Source: Pseudomonadota bacterium (GTDB lineage Bacteria > Myxococcota > UBA9042 > PHBI01). Taken from it: 11,592 bases of DNA. Below the pieces are notes generated by a model. The model ran no database searches. It was not told the origin of the DNA and saw only the letters and a program-made list of their open reading frames with translations. The position numbers and the translations under genes were made by a program. The stretch spans positions 1-11,592 of the forward strand of contig SXIE01000041.1 of NCBI GenBank assembly GCA_005772945.1, in the 5' to 3' direction. Below are positions 1 through 6,745 of the stretch, in pieces (within the stretch, counting starts at the first letter, position 1; the number at the start of each line of letters is the position of its first letter).

Positions 1-657
1 GCTCGCCTTGAAGCCATCGTCCGGACATGCAGCGCCCTGGCCCGTGCAATTCTCCGCCACGTCGCAGATCCCGCCCGAACTGCGGCACTCCGTCGTGCTC
101 GCCTTGAAGCCATCGTCCGGACACCCAGCTCCCTGGCCGGTGCAATTCTCCGCCACGTCGCAAATCCCGCCCGAGCCACGGCACTCCGTCGTGCTCGCCT
201 CGAAGCCATCGTCCGGGCATGCGGCGCCCTGGCCCGTGCAATTCTCCGCCACGTCGCAAATCCCGCCCGAGCCGCGGCACTCTGTCGTGCTCGCCCTGAA
301 GCCATCGTCCGGACACACCGCCGAATTGCCCGTGCAGTTCTCGCCCACATCGCACACGCCCGCAGACGCGCGGCACTCCGTCGCCGCCGACGCGAACCCG
401 TCCGCAGGACACGCGTTCGCGCTGCCGTCGCACACCTCCGCCACGTCACAGCTCCCCGCGGAGGCCCGACACTCGGCCTGACTCTTCACGTCGGCTGGGC
501 ACGCCGGGCCGTCCCCCGTGCATCGCTCCTCGAGGTCGCACACACCCTCGGCCGCACGACAGACCTCCGTGGCGGATGCGTATCCGTCGCCCGGACAATC
601 GCTCTGGGCGCCGTCGCAGACCTCGGCGACGTCACACGCGTCGCTCGCATCGCGGCA
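1..657 (-). repeat. Seven tandem disintegrin-like Cys-rich repeats (96-bp period)
   Basis: Each unit encodes 32 residues (one has 30) with the pattern C-x6-CD-x4-C-x(D/T)G-x4-CPxD and then 11 residues to the next unit. Units by coordinate are 657-562, 561-472 (the 30-residue one), 471-376, 375-280, 279-184, 183-88 and 87-1, the last cut by the window edge. The pattern matches the Cys spacing of the disintegrin signature. DNA blocks 1-96, 97-192 and 193-288 differ pairwise at only about 7-9 of 96 bases, while the units further right are clearly diverged. This gradient points to recent duplication or gene conversion at the left end; the array probably continues past the window. Confidence 0.9.
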
Positions 658-1974
658 CACCACACCCGCGTGGCCGGCGGGGTGCGAGCACGTTCCAGCG
701 GCGTCGCAGACGTCGCCCGTGCACACATTTCCGTCATCCGTGCACGGCGTACCGGCCGTCTTGGGCGCATACGTGCAGGTCCCGGTGTTCGCGTCGCACA
801 CGCCGTCCATCAGGCACTCGGACGCCGGCGGGGCACACGTCACGCCCGCGCAGCGGCTCACGTCGTCGTTGGTCACGATGCAAGTGAACGTCTGATCGTA
901 GTCGATGGTCCCGCTACACCCGGCCGAGTAGGTGGCTTGGTAACCGCTCGGGCCCGTTTCTGTGACGCTGTAGCTGCCCGGCCCGACCTGGAAGACGACG
1001 CCCGGAGACGCGGCGCCTGGGGCGCTCGGGGGGAGCGGCGTGGGGCCGCTCACGATCATCGTGAAGTCGGACGCGACCCGGGTGCCACCGCTATCGTTGA
1101 TGACATGCTTGATGACGACGACCTCGGGCCGTTTGTGGACGGCCTCCGCGGACAAGCCGCGGTCCTGGTTCCCACCCGAGCCGTCGAGCGCGAGCAGGCG
1201 CGTGTGGTAGGGCGAGCCATCGATCTCGACCGCGGTCGTGCCCGGATTCCAATCGGCGCGCGACGCGACGTGCCCCGACCAGCTGAGGACCGGCGTGGCG
1301 ATCGACGCCGTGAACGTGACCACGACCGAGGTCTGGCTCGCGCCTGAATAACTGCCCGCAACGGTGTAGGGGCTGACGGAGGTGATCGTGCCGCCGAACA
1401 AGGTGAAGACCCCCGGGATCTGCACGATGTCATCGGCGGTCCCGAGGAGACCGTCGTTGCCTTTGGTGACTCTCGCGTCGGTTGGAATCGCCGCCGTCGT
1501 GAACGTGCCCAAGGCGCAGCCCGCGACCCCCGAGCACGGATTGGCCGTGGTCTCGGTGCGATTGAAGGTCGTGACGTAGTCCAGCGCGTGCGCGCTGCCG
1601 CCCGAGTTCGCGGTGGTGTCCCATTCGAGCGTGAGCGAATGCGACGTCGCACCGGGCGTGAGACTGCTGAGGCGCAGGCGGTAGGGGACCGACTCGCCCT
1701 CCATATAATGGGCCTGGTTCTGGTTCAGGTTACCGTTGACCCACGCGCCGCCCGTGCAGGCGACCGGCGCGCTGAGTGGGCCGTTGGCACATTAGTCGAG
1801 GTTTGCGCTCGGGTTCGAGGCGGCGCGCGTGACGGAAACCGGCGGCGACTCCGAGGCGGGGGGCGGGAGGCTCGCATCGCCGCACGCCGACGTTGTGACG
1901 ATCGCGAGGACGAATGACGCCATGTACACGCGACGACAAAGCCCTGCCGTCGCACTCTCGGTGCGCTGTTCCAT
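1..1974 (-). pseudogene. Cys-rich disintegrin-like repeat surface protein, interrupted by an in-frame stop; 3' end beyond window
   Basis: Start ATG at 1974-1972 is set by an AGGAG seven bases upstream. Residues 1-31 look like an export signal: two Arg at 14-15, a hydrophobic stretch, then a TTSAC site that could suit either signal peptidase. TAA at 1794-1792 ends translation after 60 residues (..SANLD), yet the same frame then stays open for 597 codons to the window edge. The read-through sequence resumes CANG.., the continuation of the NLDQC start I recall for a widespread family of bacterial surface proteins. Domains after the stop, in order: a beta-rich module with EWDTT, DYVTTFNRTE and SPYHTRLLALDGSGGNQDR motifs (about 1790-1125); a SpaA/prealbumin-like module starting VVVIKHVINDSGGT and ending TNDD (1122-859); a CTxD-type Cys-rich segment (855-664); and seven disintegrin-like repeats (657-1). 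Probably anchored at or secreted from the cell surface. A sequencing error at one base is the main alternative to a true nonsense mutation. Confidence 0.75.
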
Positions 1975-1981
1975 GGCAACT

Positions 1982-1986
1982 CTCCT
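1982..1986 (-). promoter_or_regulatory. Ribosome binding site deciding the start of the repeat-protein gene
   Basis: AGGAG on the minus strand, seven bases before the ATG at 1974. It favours this start over the internal ATG at codon 18, which would also leave a hydrophobic signal-like start. Confidence 0.7.
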
Positions 1987-2446
1987 GGGGGAATGCATCA
2001 GGGGTTTGCGCGAATCGGGCGCAGTCGAGGGGAGCAAATTCCGGACCTTTCGGAAAAGCCGACCACGGACAAATTGGGCACAAGACGAGCGCCCGGGGCC
2101 GCGCAGGACCTGCACGCTCGGCTGCTCTTGGCGGGGAGGGGCGTTTCGCACTCCCGCCGCACCTTCGTCAATACATTGGTCAGTATCTTCGTTCGGGACG
2201 GCTCGGCCGCGACGCTCGGTGAGTCGTTTGCGCGCTCGTCCCGCGAGTGCCACGAAGTCCTGGCCACGCCTCACGTCGTTCCTACGCTGGCCACCGGCGC
2301 CCGAGCGCCTGACCGATTCGGATCTCTCGCGCGACGTGCTCGAGCACATCCCCGAGCGCTGGGCGCACGTCGCCGGCACGAGCGCCGTGCCGCGCGGCTG
2401 CACGACGCGGGGGCGGTTGACCCACGGGCGCCGTGACCCCGCCGCC

Positions 2447-2472
2447 TGTCACAGTGTCACACTCTGTGACAC
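2447..2472. promoter_or_regulatory. Operator-like perfect inverted repeat before the CBS-domain gene
   Basis: GTGTCACA-CTC-TGTGACAC (2454-2472) is a perfect 8+3+8 palindrome, nested with a second pairing TGTCACAG (2447-2454) / CTGTGACA (2464-2471). It ends 23 bases before the ATG at 2496, so it could be a dimeric repressor site over the transcription start or a 5'-UTR hairpin. The half-site orientation (TCACA..TGTGA) is opposite to the CRP consensus. No dedicated regulator gene is adjacent, so the binding protein is unknown. Confidence 0.5.
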
Positions 2473-2495
2473 GCCATCCCCCCGAGGAGCAAGCC

Positions 2496-2972
2496 ATGCA
2501 ACCCAACCCGACCCGCGTCGAGACCCTCATGACCAAGGACGTCAAGTGCTGCTACCCGAGCGACTCGCTCAACGTCGCCGCCCAGAAGATGTGGGACTTC
2601 GGCGTCGGCAGCCTCCCCGTCGTGGACCACGATCACCGCGCGCTCGGCATGATCACCGACCGCGACATCGCGATGGCCGCCTACACGCGCGGGCGGCTCC
2701 TCGAGGCCATCGCCGTCGACGAGGCGTTTTCGGGCAAGCTCTACGCAGCCCGGCTCGGTGACAGCAGCGCGAAGGCCGAGGAGCTCATGCGCAAGGGCGG
2801 CGTCCACCGCATCCCGGTCCTCGACGACGCCGATCACCTCGTCGGCCTCCTGTCGCTCGACGACCTGGCGCAGAGCGCGCGCGCGATCGGACCAGTCACC
2901 TACCGTGAGGTGGCCGAGACGCTCGCCGCCGTCTGCACCCGGCGCCAGGCCTTGGGGCCGGGCGTGGCCTGA
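2496..2972 (+). CDS. Two-CBS-domain protein
   Basis: A stand-alone 158-residue protein made almost entirely of a CBS pair. CBS1 is about residues 9-65 (LMTKDVKCCYPSDS.., GSLPVVD, GMITDRDIAM). CBS2 is about residues 82-128 (AEELMRKGGVHRIPVLD, LVGLLSLDDLA). Such pairs commonly bind adenine nucleotides and act as energy sensors or regulatory partners; which ligand or partner applies here cannot be told. The start is the ATG with GAGGAG six bases upstream; the frame is open to 2433 but those extra 21 codons have no ribosome site and overlap the inverted repeat at 2447-2472. The next gene, phosphofructokinase, is 115 bp downstream on the same strand, separated by a hairpin, so co-transcription is uncertain. 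No signal peptide or membrane segment: cytoplasmic. Confidence 0.9.
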   Translation: MQPNPTRVETLMTKDVKCCYPSDSLNVAAQKMWDFGVGSLPVVDHDHRALGMITDRDIAMAAYTRGRLLEAIAVDEAFSGKLYAARLGDSSAKAEELMRKGGVHRIPVLDDADHLVGLLSLDDLAQSARAIGPVTYREVAETLAAVCTRRQALGPGVA

Positions 2973-3024
2973 ACCGCGTCGCCCTCCGCTCCGTGTGCCG
3001 TCAGCCGGCGCGCTCCCTCCGGCA

Positions 3025-3044
3025 ACGGGCGTCTTCACGCCCGT
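3025..3044. terminator. Short GC hairpin between CBS gene and phosphofructokinase
   Basis: ACGGGCGT-CTTC-ACGCCCGT forms a perfect 8-bp stem with a 4-base loop, 52 bases after the CBS stop and 43 before the next start. No T-run follows, so it may be a weak terminator or an RNA-stability element rather than a classical intrinsic terminator. Confidence 0.35.
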
Positions 3045-3087
3045 GCGTCTGGCGGCCGCGCCCGATCTGGGGTAAGCGTGCGGGGCA

Positions 3088-4299
3088 ATGGTAGCTCGCA
3101 AGACAATCGGCATCTTGACCGGCGGGGGCGACAGCCCCGGGCTGAACGCGGCCATCCGCGGCGCCACGCTCACCGCCATCCGCAAATACGGCATGGACGT
3201 CGTCGGCTTCGTCGACGGCTTCAACGCCTTCCTCCCGCCCCCCGGGGAGCCCATCGACCGCGGCTTCATCCGGCTCGGCGAGGCCGAGGTCCAGGACATC
3301 CACAGCTTCGGCGGGACGATCCTTGGCGCGGCCAACCGCGGCAACCCCTTTCAGATGATCGTGCGCGACCAGCACGGACGCCCGATCAAGGACGAGCACG
3401 GCAAGGCCCGGGTCGTCGACCGCAGCGCCGAGGCGGCCGCGCGCGTGCGCGAGCTCGGGCTATCGGCCATCCTTTGTATCGGCGGCGACGGCACGCTGCA
3501 GCTCGCGCGCGAGATGTACGAGCGGCACGGGGTGCCGGTCATCGGCGTGCCCAAGACGATCGACTTCGACCTCGCGGCGACCGAGGCGACGTTCGGCTTC
3601 AAGACGGCAGTGCAGGTGGCTTCAGACGCGCTCGACCGCTTGCGCACGACCGCCGACTCGCACGACCGCGTGCTCATCCTCGAGGTGATGGGGCGCTACG
3701 CCGGCTGGATTGCGCTTCATGCGGGCATCGCGGGCGGGGCGCACGCGATCCTCATGCCCGAGATCCCCTACTCGGCCAAGGCCGTCTGGCGCCGCATCAC
3801 GGCGCGCTTCAGGCGCCAGCGCAAGTTCAGCCTGGTCGTCATCAGCGAGGGCGCGCGCCCGATCGACGGCGACTACGCTGTGGCCCAACTGCGCGAGCAC
3901 CCGGCGGCGCATGTGGTGCTGGGCGGCGCGGGCAACCGGCTGCGCGCCGAGTTCGAGGCCCTCTACTCACGCGAGGCCGAGGCGGTCATCGCCGCCGGCG
4001 GGCTGGAGCCCGAAGCGCCGGAGGTGCGCGTGGTGGTCCTCGGGCACGTGCAGCGAGGCGGCACGCCGCTGGCCGAGGACCGGGTCGTCGCGACCGCGTG
4101 CGGCGCTTTTGCCGTGGATCTGGCCGCCCGGCGCGAGTTCGGCAAGGTCGCGGTCTGGCGCGGGAACGCGCCGGCGGCGGTGCCGCTGGCCGAAGCACTC
4201 GCGCCGCACTTCATCGAGCCCGGCGCGACGCCGCTGCTCGACACGGCGCGCGCGCTCGGCATCTGCATCGGCGAGGTCGACGAAGAACCCCAGGTCTGA
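3088..4299 (+). CDS. pfkA: 6-phosphofructokinase (long, mixed-type active site)
   Basis: Phosphorylates fructose 6-phosphate to the 1,6-bisphosphate in glycolysis; cytoplasmic. Family motifs in order: GILTGGGDSPGLNA (8-21), IGGDGTLQLA (131-140), GVPKTIDFD (153-161), EVMGRYAGWIAL (199-210), LGHVQRGGTPLAEDR (318-332). The Gly after GGD (G135) is the residue usual for ATP enzymes, whereas Lys156 in PKTID is the residue usual for PPi enzymes. This Gly/Lys mix occurs in the long PPi-related but ATP-using group (e.g. trypanosomatid enzymes), so ATP is the more likely donor. The catalytic Asp159 is present, but the usual TIDND reads TIDFD, with Phe160 for Asn. At 403 residues it is longer than the roughly 320-residue short enzymes, with an insertion around 85-112. 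The ribosome site is weak (GGGG close to the ATG). Confidence 0.93.
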   Translation: MVARKTIGILTGGGDSPGLNAAIRGATLTAIRKYGMDVVGFVDGFNAFLPPPGEPIDRGFIRLGEAEVQDIHSFGGTILGAANRGNPFQMIVRDQHGRPIKDEHGKARVVDRSAEAAARVRELGLSAILCIGGDGTLQLAREMYERHGVPVIGVPKTIDFDLAATEATFGFKTAVQVASDALDRLRTTADSHDRVLILEVMGRYAGWIALHAGIAGGAHAILMPEIPYSAKAVWRRITARFRRQRKFSLVVISEGARPIDGDYAVAQLREHPAAHVVLGGAGNRLRAEFEALYSREAEAVIAAGGLEPEAPEVRVVVLGHVQRGGTPLAEDRVVATACGAFAVDLAARREFGKVAVWRGNAPAAVPLAEALAPHFIEPGATPLLDTARALGICIGEVDEEPQV

Positions 4300-4387
4300 C
4301 GCGCTCTGACGCGCCCCCGTCGCGCGTCCTGTTTCCCTCGCGACGAGCGAGACGCGCTTGCCCGCGAGAACCCCGTTAGAGGTCATT
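4300..4387. other. pfkA-nadC spacer with a 10-bp tandem duplication
   Basis: TCTGACGCGC is repeated head to tail at 4295-4314, the first copy containing the pfkA stop. A weaker dyad GTCGCG/CGCGAC (4319-4324 and 4339-4344) follows without a T-run. The 88-bp gap is large enough for a promoter of the nadC run, but no clear promoter boxes are visible. Confidence 0.35.
4378..4382 (+). promoter_or_regulatory. Ribosome binding site deciding the GTG start of nadC
   Basis: AGAGG five bases before the GTG at 4388. The upstream in-frame TTG at 4358 has no comparable site. Confidence 0.6.
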
Positions 4388-5239
4388 GTGCTCGACCCGA
4401 CCACGCTCCCCCATCAGGTGGATGCGCTTCTGGCGCTCGCTCTCTCCGAGGATATCGGCACGGGCGACGTGACGACGCTGGCGTGTGTCGAGCCCGCTGC
4501 GACGACGACGGCGACGCTCCTGGCCAAGGACGCGCTGGTCGTCGCGGGGATGCCGTTCTTCGTGCGCGCCTTTCAGCTCGTCGACGCGCGCGTCACCGTC
4601 GAGACGCTCGCCGCCGAGGGCCGCGAGGTCCCCGCCGGCACGGTCATCGCGCGCCTCGCGGGGCCGACGCGCAGCCTGCTCACGGGCGAGCGCACGGCGC
4701 TCAATGTCCTGCAACGCCTGTGCGGCACGGCGACGCTCACGCGGCGCTGGACTGAGGCGCTCGCCGGGACGGCCACGCGCGTCACCGACACCCGCAAGAC
4801 CACGCCCGGCATGCGCCTCATGCAGAAGTACGCGGTCGCGGTCGGCGGGGGCTCGAATCACCGCTTCGGACTCGACTCGGGCGTGCTCATCAAGGACAAC
4901 CACATCGCGGCCTGCGGCAGCCTCACGGCGGCCGTCGAACGCTGCCGCGCGCGCGTCCCCCACCTCATGAAGATCGAGGCCGAGGCAACGACGCTGGCGC
5001 TGGTCGACGAGGCCATCGCTGCCGGGGCCGACATCATCCTCCTCGATAACATGGATCTCGCGACGATGGCCGAGGCGGTGCGGAGGATCCGCGCCGCCGG
5101 CCGGCCTCTCCTCGCCGAAGCGTCGGGCGGGCTCACGCTCGACCGCGCGCGCGCGGTGGCCATGACGGGCGTCGACCTCGTGTCGGTCGGCGGCCTCACA
5201 CATTCGGCGCCTGCGGCCGACCTCTCTTTGGAGTTCTGA
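4388..5239 (+). CDS. nadC: Quinolinate phosphoribosyltransferase (decarboxylating)
   Basis: Converts quinolinate and PRPP to nicotinate mononucleotide, CO2 and PPi in de novo NAD synthesis; cytoplasmic. With the GTG start the protein has 283 residues, the usual length for NadC. Motifs seen: [11 protein letters not shown] (20-30), [19 protein letters not shown] (98-116), [10 protein letters not shown] (134-143) with basic residues for the substrate carboxylates, [11 protein letters not shown] (153-163), KDNHI (169-173), LLDNM (218-222), EASGG (244-248) and SVGGLTHS (266-273). GTG 4388 is preferred to TTG 4358 because of the AGAGG before it and because ten extra N-terminal residues are not needed. 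Its stop lies one base before the birA start, so the two are almost certainly co-translated. No nadA or nadB is in the window. Confidence 0.95.
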   Translation: MLDPTTLPHQVDALLALALSEDIGTGDVTTLACVEPAATTTATLLAKDALVVAGMPFFVRAFQLVDARVTVETLAAEGREVPAGTVIARLAGPTRSLLTGERTALNVLQRLCGTATLTRRWTEALAGTATRVTDTRKTTPGMRLMQKYAVAVGGGSNHRFGLDSGVLIKDNHIAACGSLTAAVERCRARVPHLMKIEAEATTLALVDEAIAAGADIILLDNMDLATMAEAVRRIRAAGRPLLAEASGGLTLDRARAVAMTGVDLVSVGGLTHSAPAADLSLEF

Positions 5240-5240
5240 G

Positions 5241-6014
5241 ATGCAAGGGTCGACCCCGGTTGCGATAGAGCGGTACGAGGTGCTCGGATCGACGAACGAC
5301 GAGGCGCTGCGGCTCGCGCTCGCCGGCGCGCCGAGCGGCACGGCGGTGATCGCGGCCAAGCAGACGGGCGGGCGTGGACGGCGTGGACGACAGTGGGAGA
5401 GCCTGCCGGGCGACCAGGTCTTCGTGAGCGTCATCTACCGGCCCAAGCTGGGGCCCGAGGTCCTGGCGGGGCTGACGCTCGAGGTCGCGAACGCGGTCGC
5501 CGAGGTGCTCGCGGCCCATGGGCTGCAACCCAAGTTGAAGTGGCCCAACGATGTCCTCATCGGCCAGAAGAAGATCGCCGGGATCCTGTGCGAGCTGCAC
5601 GAGGACGGCAAGCGCGGGCACGTCGTCATCATCGGCGTCGGGCTCAACGCGAACGGGCGCGACGCGGATCTGCCCGAGGCGCTGGTCGGGCACGCGACGA
5701 GCCTGGCGGCCGCGGTCGGGATTGCGTCGCTCGGCGGCACGGTCGATGCGGCGCGCTGTGCCCACGCGGTGGCGCAGAGTGTCGTCCGCGCATGTGATGG
5801 CTTCGCGGTTCGCGGCGGGCTCGACGTCGATGCCTACCGCGCGCGCTCGGTGACGATCGGCAAGAGGGTCAAAACGGAAGATGGGCGTACCGGCGAGGTC
5901 GTCGACGTCCTCGCGAGCGGCGCGCTGTCGGTCGAATGGGACGGCGCGCGGCGCGGGGCCGACCCGGAGCCGCTCCTGGCCGGGGACATCGAGCATCTGC
6001 CTGGGGGGCGATGA
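5241..6014 (+). CDS. birA: Biotin--[acetyl-CoA-carboxylase] ligase, class I (no DNA-binding domain)
   Basis: Activates biotin with ATP to biotinyl-AMP and attaches it to the biotin carboxyl carrier protein of acetyl-CoA carboxylase and related enzymes; cytoplasmic. Catalytic-domain motifs: STND (17-20), GRGRRGRQW (44-52, biotinyl-AMP loop), KWPND (100-104), KKIAGIL (110-116, with the catalytic Lys region) and GVGLNAN (132-138). Residues from about 203 (SVTIGKRVKTEDGRTGEVV) form the small C-terminal SH3-like domain. At 257 residues it lacks the N-terminal helix-turn-helix of the about 320-residue E. coli repressor-ligase, so it should not itself repress biotin genes. GGAG lies seven bases before the ATG, inside the end of nadC. 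Its stop overlaps the ATG of the response regulator (ATGA). Confidence 0.94.
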   Translation: MQGSTPVAIERYEVLGSTNDEALRLALAGAPSGTAVIAAKQTGGRGRRGRQWESLPGDQVFVSVIYRPKLGPEVLAGLTLEVANAVAEVLAAHGLQPKLKWPNDVLIGQKKIAGILCELHEDGKRGHVVIIGVGLNANGRDADLPEALVGHATSLAAAVGIASLGGTVDAARCAHAVAQSVVRACDGFAVRGGLDVDAYRARSVTIGKRVKTEDGRTGEVVDVLASGALSVEWDGARRGADPEPLLAGDIEHLPGGR

Positions 6015-6745
6015 TGAGTGCCGAGACCCAGCGCATTGTCTTGGTGGAGGACGATCAGCGCTTGGCAGCCCTGGTGAAGGAGTACCTCGAGCACGAGGGT
6101 TTCGCGGTGCGCGTCATCTCGGATGGGGTCGGCGCGGTCGAGGGGATCCTCGGCGCCGGAGCCGGTGGGCCGCCCGATCTGGTGGTGCTCGATTGGATGC
6201 TGCCCGGGCGCGACGGGCTCTCGATCTGCCGCGAGCTGCGCCAGAAGTGGCGGGGTCCGATCCTCATGCTCACGGCTCGCACCGACGACGTCGATCAGGT
6301 GCTCGGGCTCGAGATGGGGGCGGACGACTTCATCGCGAAGCCGGCGAGCCCGCGGGTGCTGTTGGCCCGCATCCGCGCGCGGCTGCGAGCGACGCCCGCG
6401 GCGGAATCTCCGGTCGCCAAAGGCCCCGAGGGGCCACAGCCCTATCGTGACGGCAGCCTCGTCATCGAGCCGCAGGCGCGCGAGGCGTCGATCGACGGGC
6501 ATCAGGTGGAGCTGACGACGGCGGAGTTCGATCTGCTGTGGCTCCTCGCGTCGCATGCGGGCGAGATCCTGCCGCGCGAGAAGATCATCGAGTCGCTGCG
6601 CGGCATCGAGTACGACGGCCTCGACCGATCGATCGACATGCGCATCTCGAAGCTGCGGCAGAAGCTCGGCGATGACCCGAAGAGCCCGGCGCGCATCAAG
6701 ACGGTGCGCGGCGTCGGGTACCTCTTCGCGCGGAAAGGCGCTTGA
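6011..6745 (+). CDS. OmpR/RstA-type response regulator
   Basis: DNA-binding half of a two-component system. Receiver domain, residues about 7-125: acidic pair E13-D14-D15, phospho-acceptor Asp61 in VVLDWMLPGRDG, Thr88 in MLTAR, Lys110 in DDFIAKP. A linker of about 25 residues leads to an OmpR-type winged helix (about 147-242: ELTTAEFDLLWLL, LDRSIDMRISKLRQKLGDD, IKTVRGVGYLF), which resembles RstA. All residues needed for phosphorylation are present. The start is ATG 6011, overlapping the birA stop by four bases; ATG 6014 is an equally good reading since a G-run precedes both. A longer open frame from 5936 is rejected because it lies inside birA. The partner kinase follows with a 4-nt overlap, so expression is probably coupled to birA. 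Target genes are unknown; the downstream lipoprotein is a candidate. Confidence 0.95.
   Translation: MMSAETQRIVLVEDDQRLAALVKEYLEHEGFAVRVISDGVGAVEGILGAGAGGPPDLVVLDWMLPGRDGLSICRELRQKWRGPILMLTARTDDVDQVLGLEMGADDFIAKPASPRVLLARIRARLRATPAAESPVAKGPEGPQPYRDGSLVIEPQAREASIDGHQVELTTAEFDLLWLLASHAGEILPREKIIESLRGIEYDGLDRSIDMRISKLRQKLGDDPKSPARIKTVRGVGYLFARKGA

Larger units (their letters stand above)
1975..2495. other. Divergent intergenic region, no convincing gene
   Basis: About 520 bp between two divergent genes. It must carry the promoters of both, but I see no clear -35/-10 or -24/-12 pair. A small imperfect dyad (TTCCG, seven bases, CGGAA; 2039-2055) lies 65-80 bases ahead of the minus-strand gene. 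Some frames are open by virtue of high GC. Around 2280-2440 one plus-strand frame has coding-like G/C third positions but no start, no ribosome site and no family I recognise, and it runs into the CBS gene out of frame. It could be gene decay or chance. Confidence 0.6.

Noticed and set aside
1..384. Possible CRISPR array from the regular 96-bp period
   Set aside because: The repeats are contiguous coding units with no unique spacers, in frame with a Cys-rich protein.
8..1347. Plus-strand open frames over the repeat region, including a repetitive Pro/Ser/His peptide
   Set aside because: They are the antisense reading of the Cys repeats; only the minus-strand frame gives the ordered Cys pattern and known modules.
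1430..1794. A separate gene starting downstream of the TAA in the repeat protein
   Set aside because: No ATG/GTG after the stop has a good ribosome site with an export signal, and the sequence just after the stop continues the family motif.
1829..2761. Plus-strand open frame of 310 codons across the divergent region
   Set aside because: It overlaps the repeat-protein start and runs out of frame into the CBS gene; composition and lack of ribosome site argue against it.
3078..4379. Plus-strand open frame of 433 codons overlapping phosphofructokinase
   Set aside because: Arg-rich alternate frame of pfkA with no recognisable motif; the pfkA frame has every family signature.
5241..6014. BirA as biotin-gene repressor
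   Set aside because: The helix-turn-helix domain is absent; the protein begins directly with the catalytic domain.
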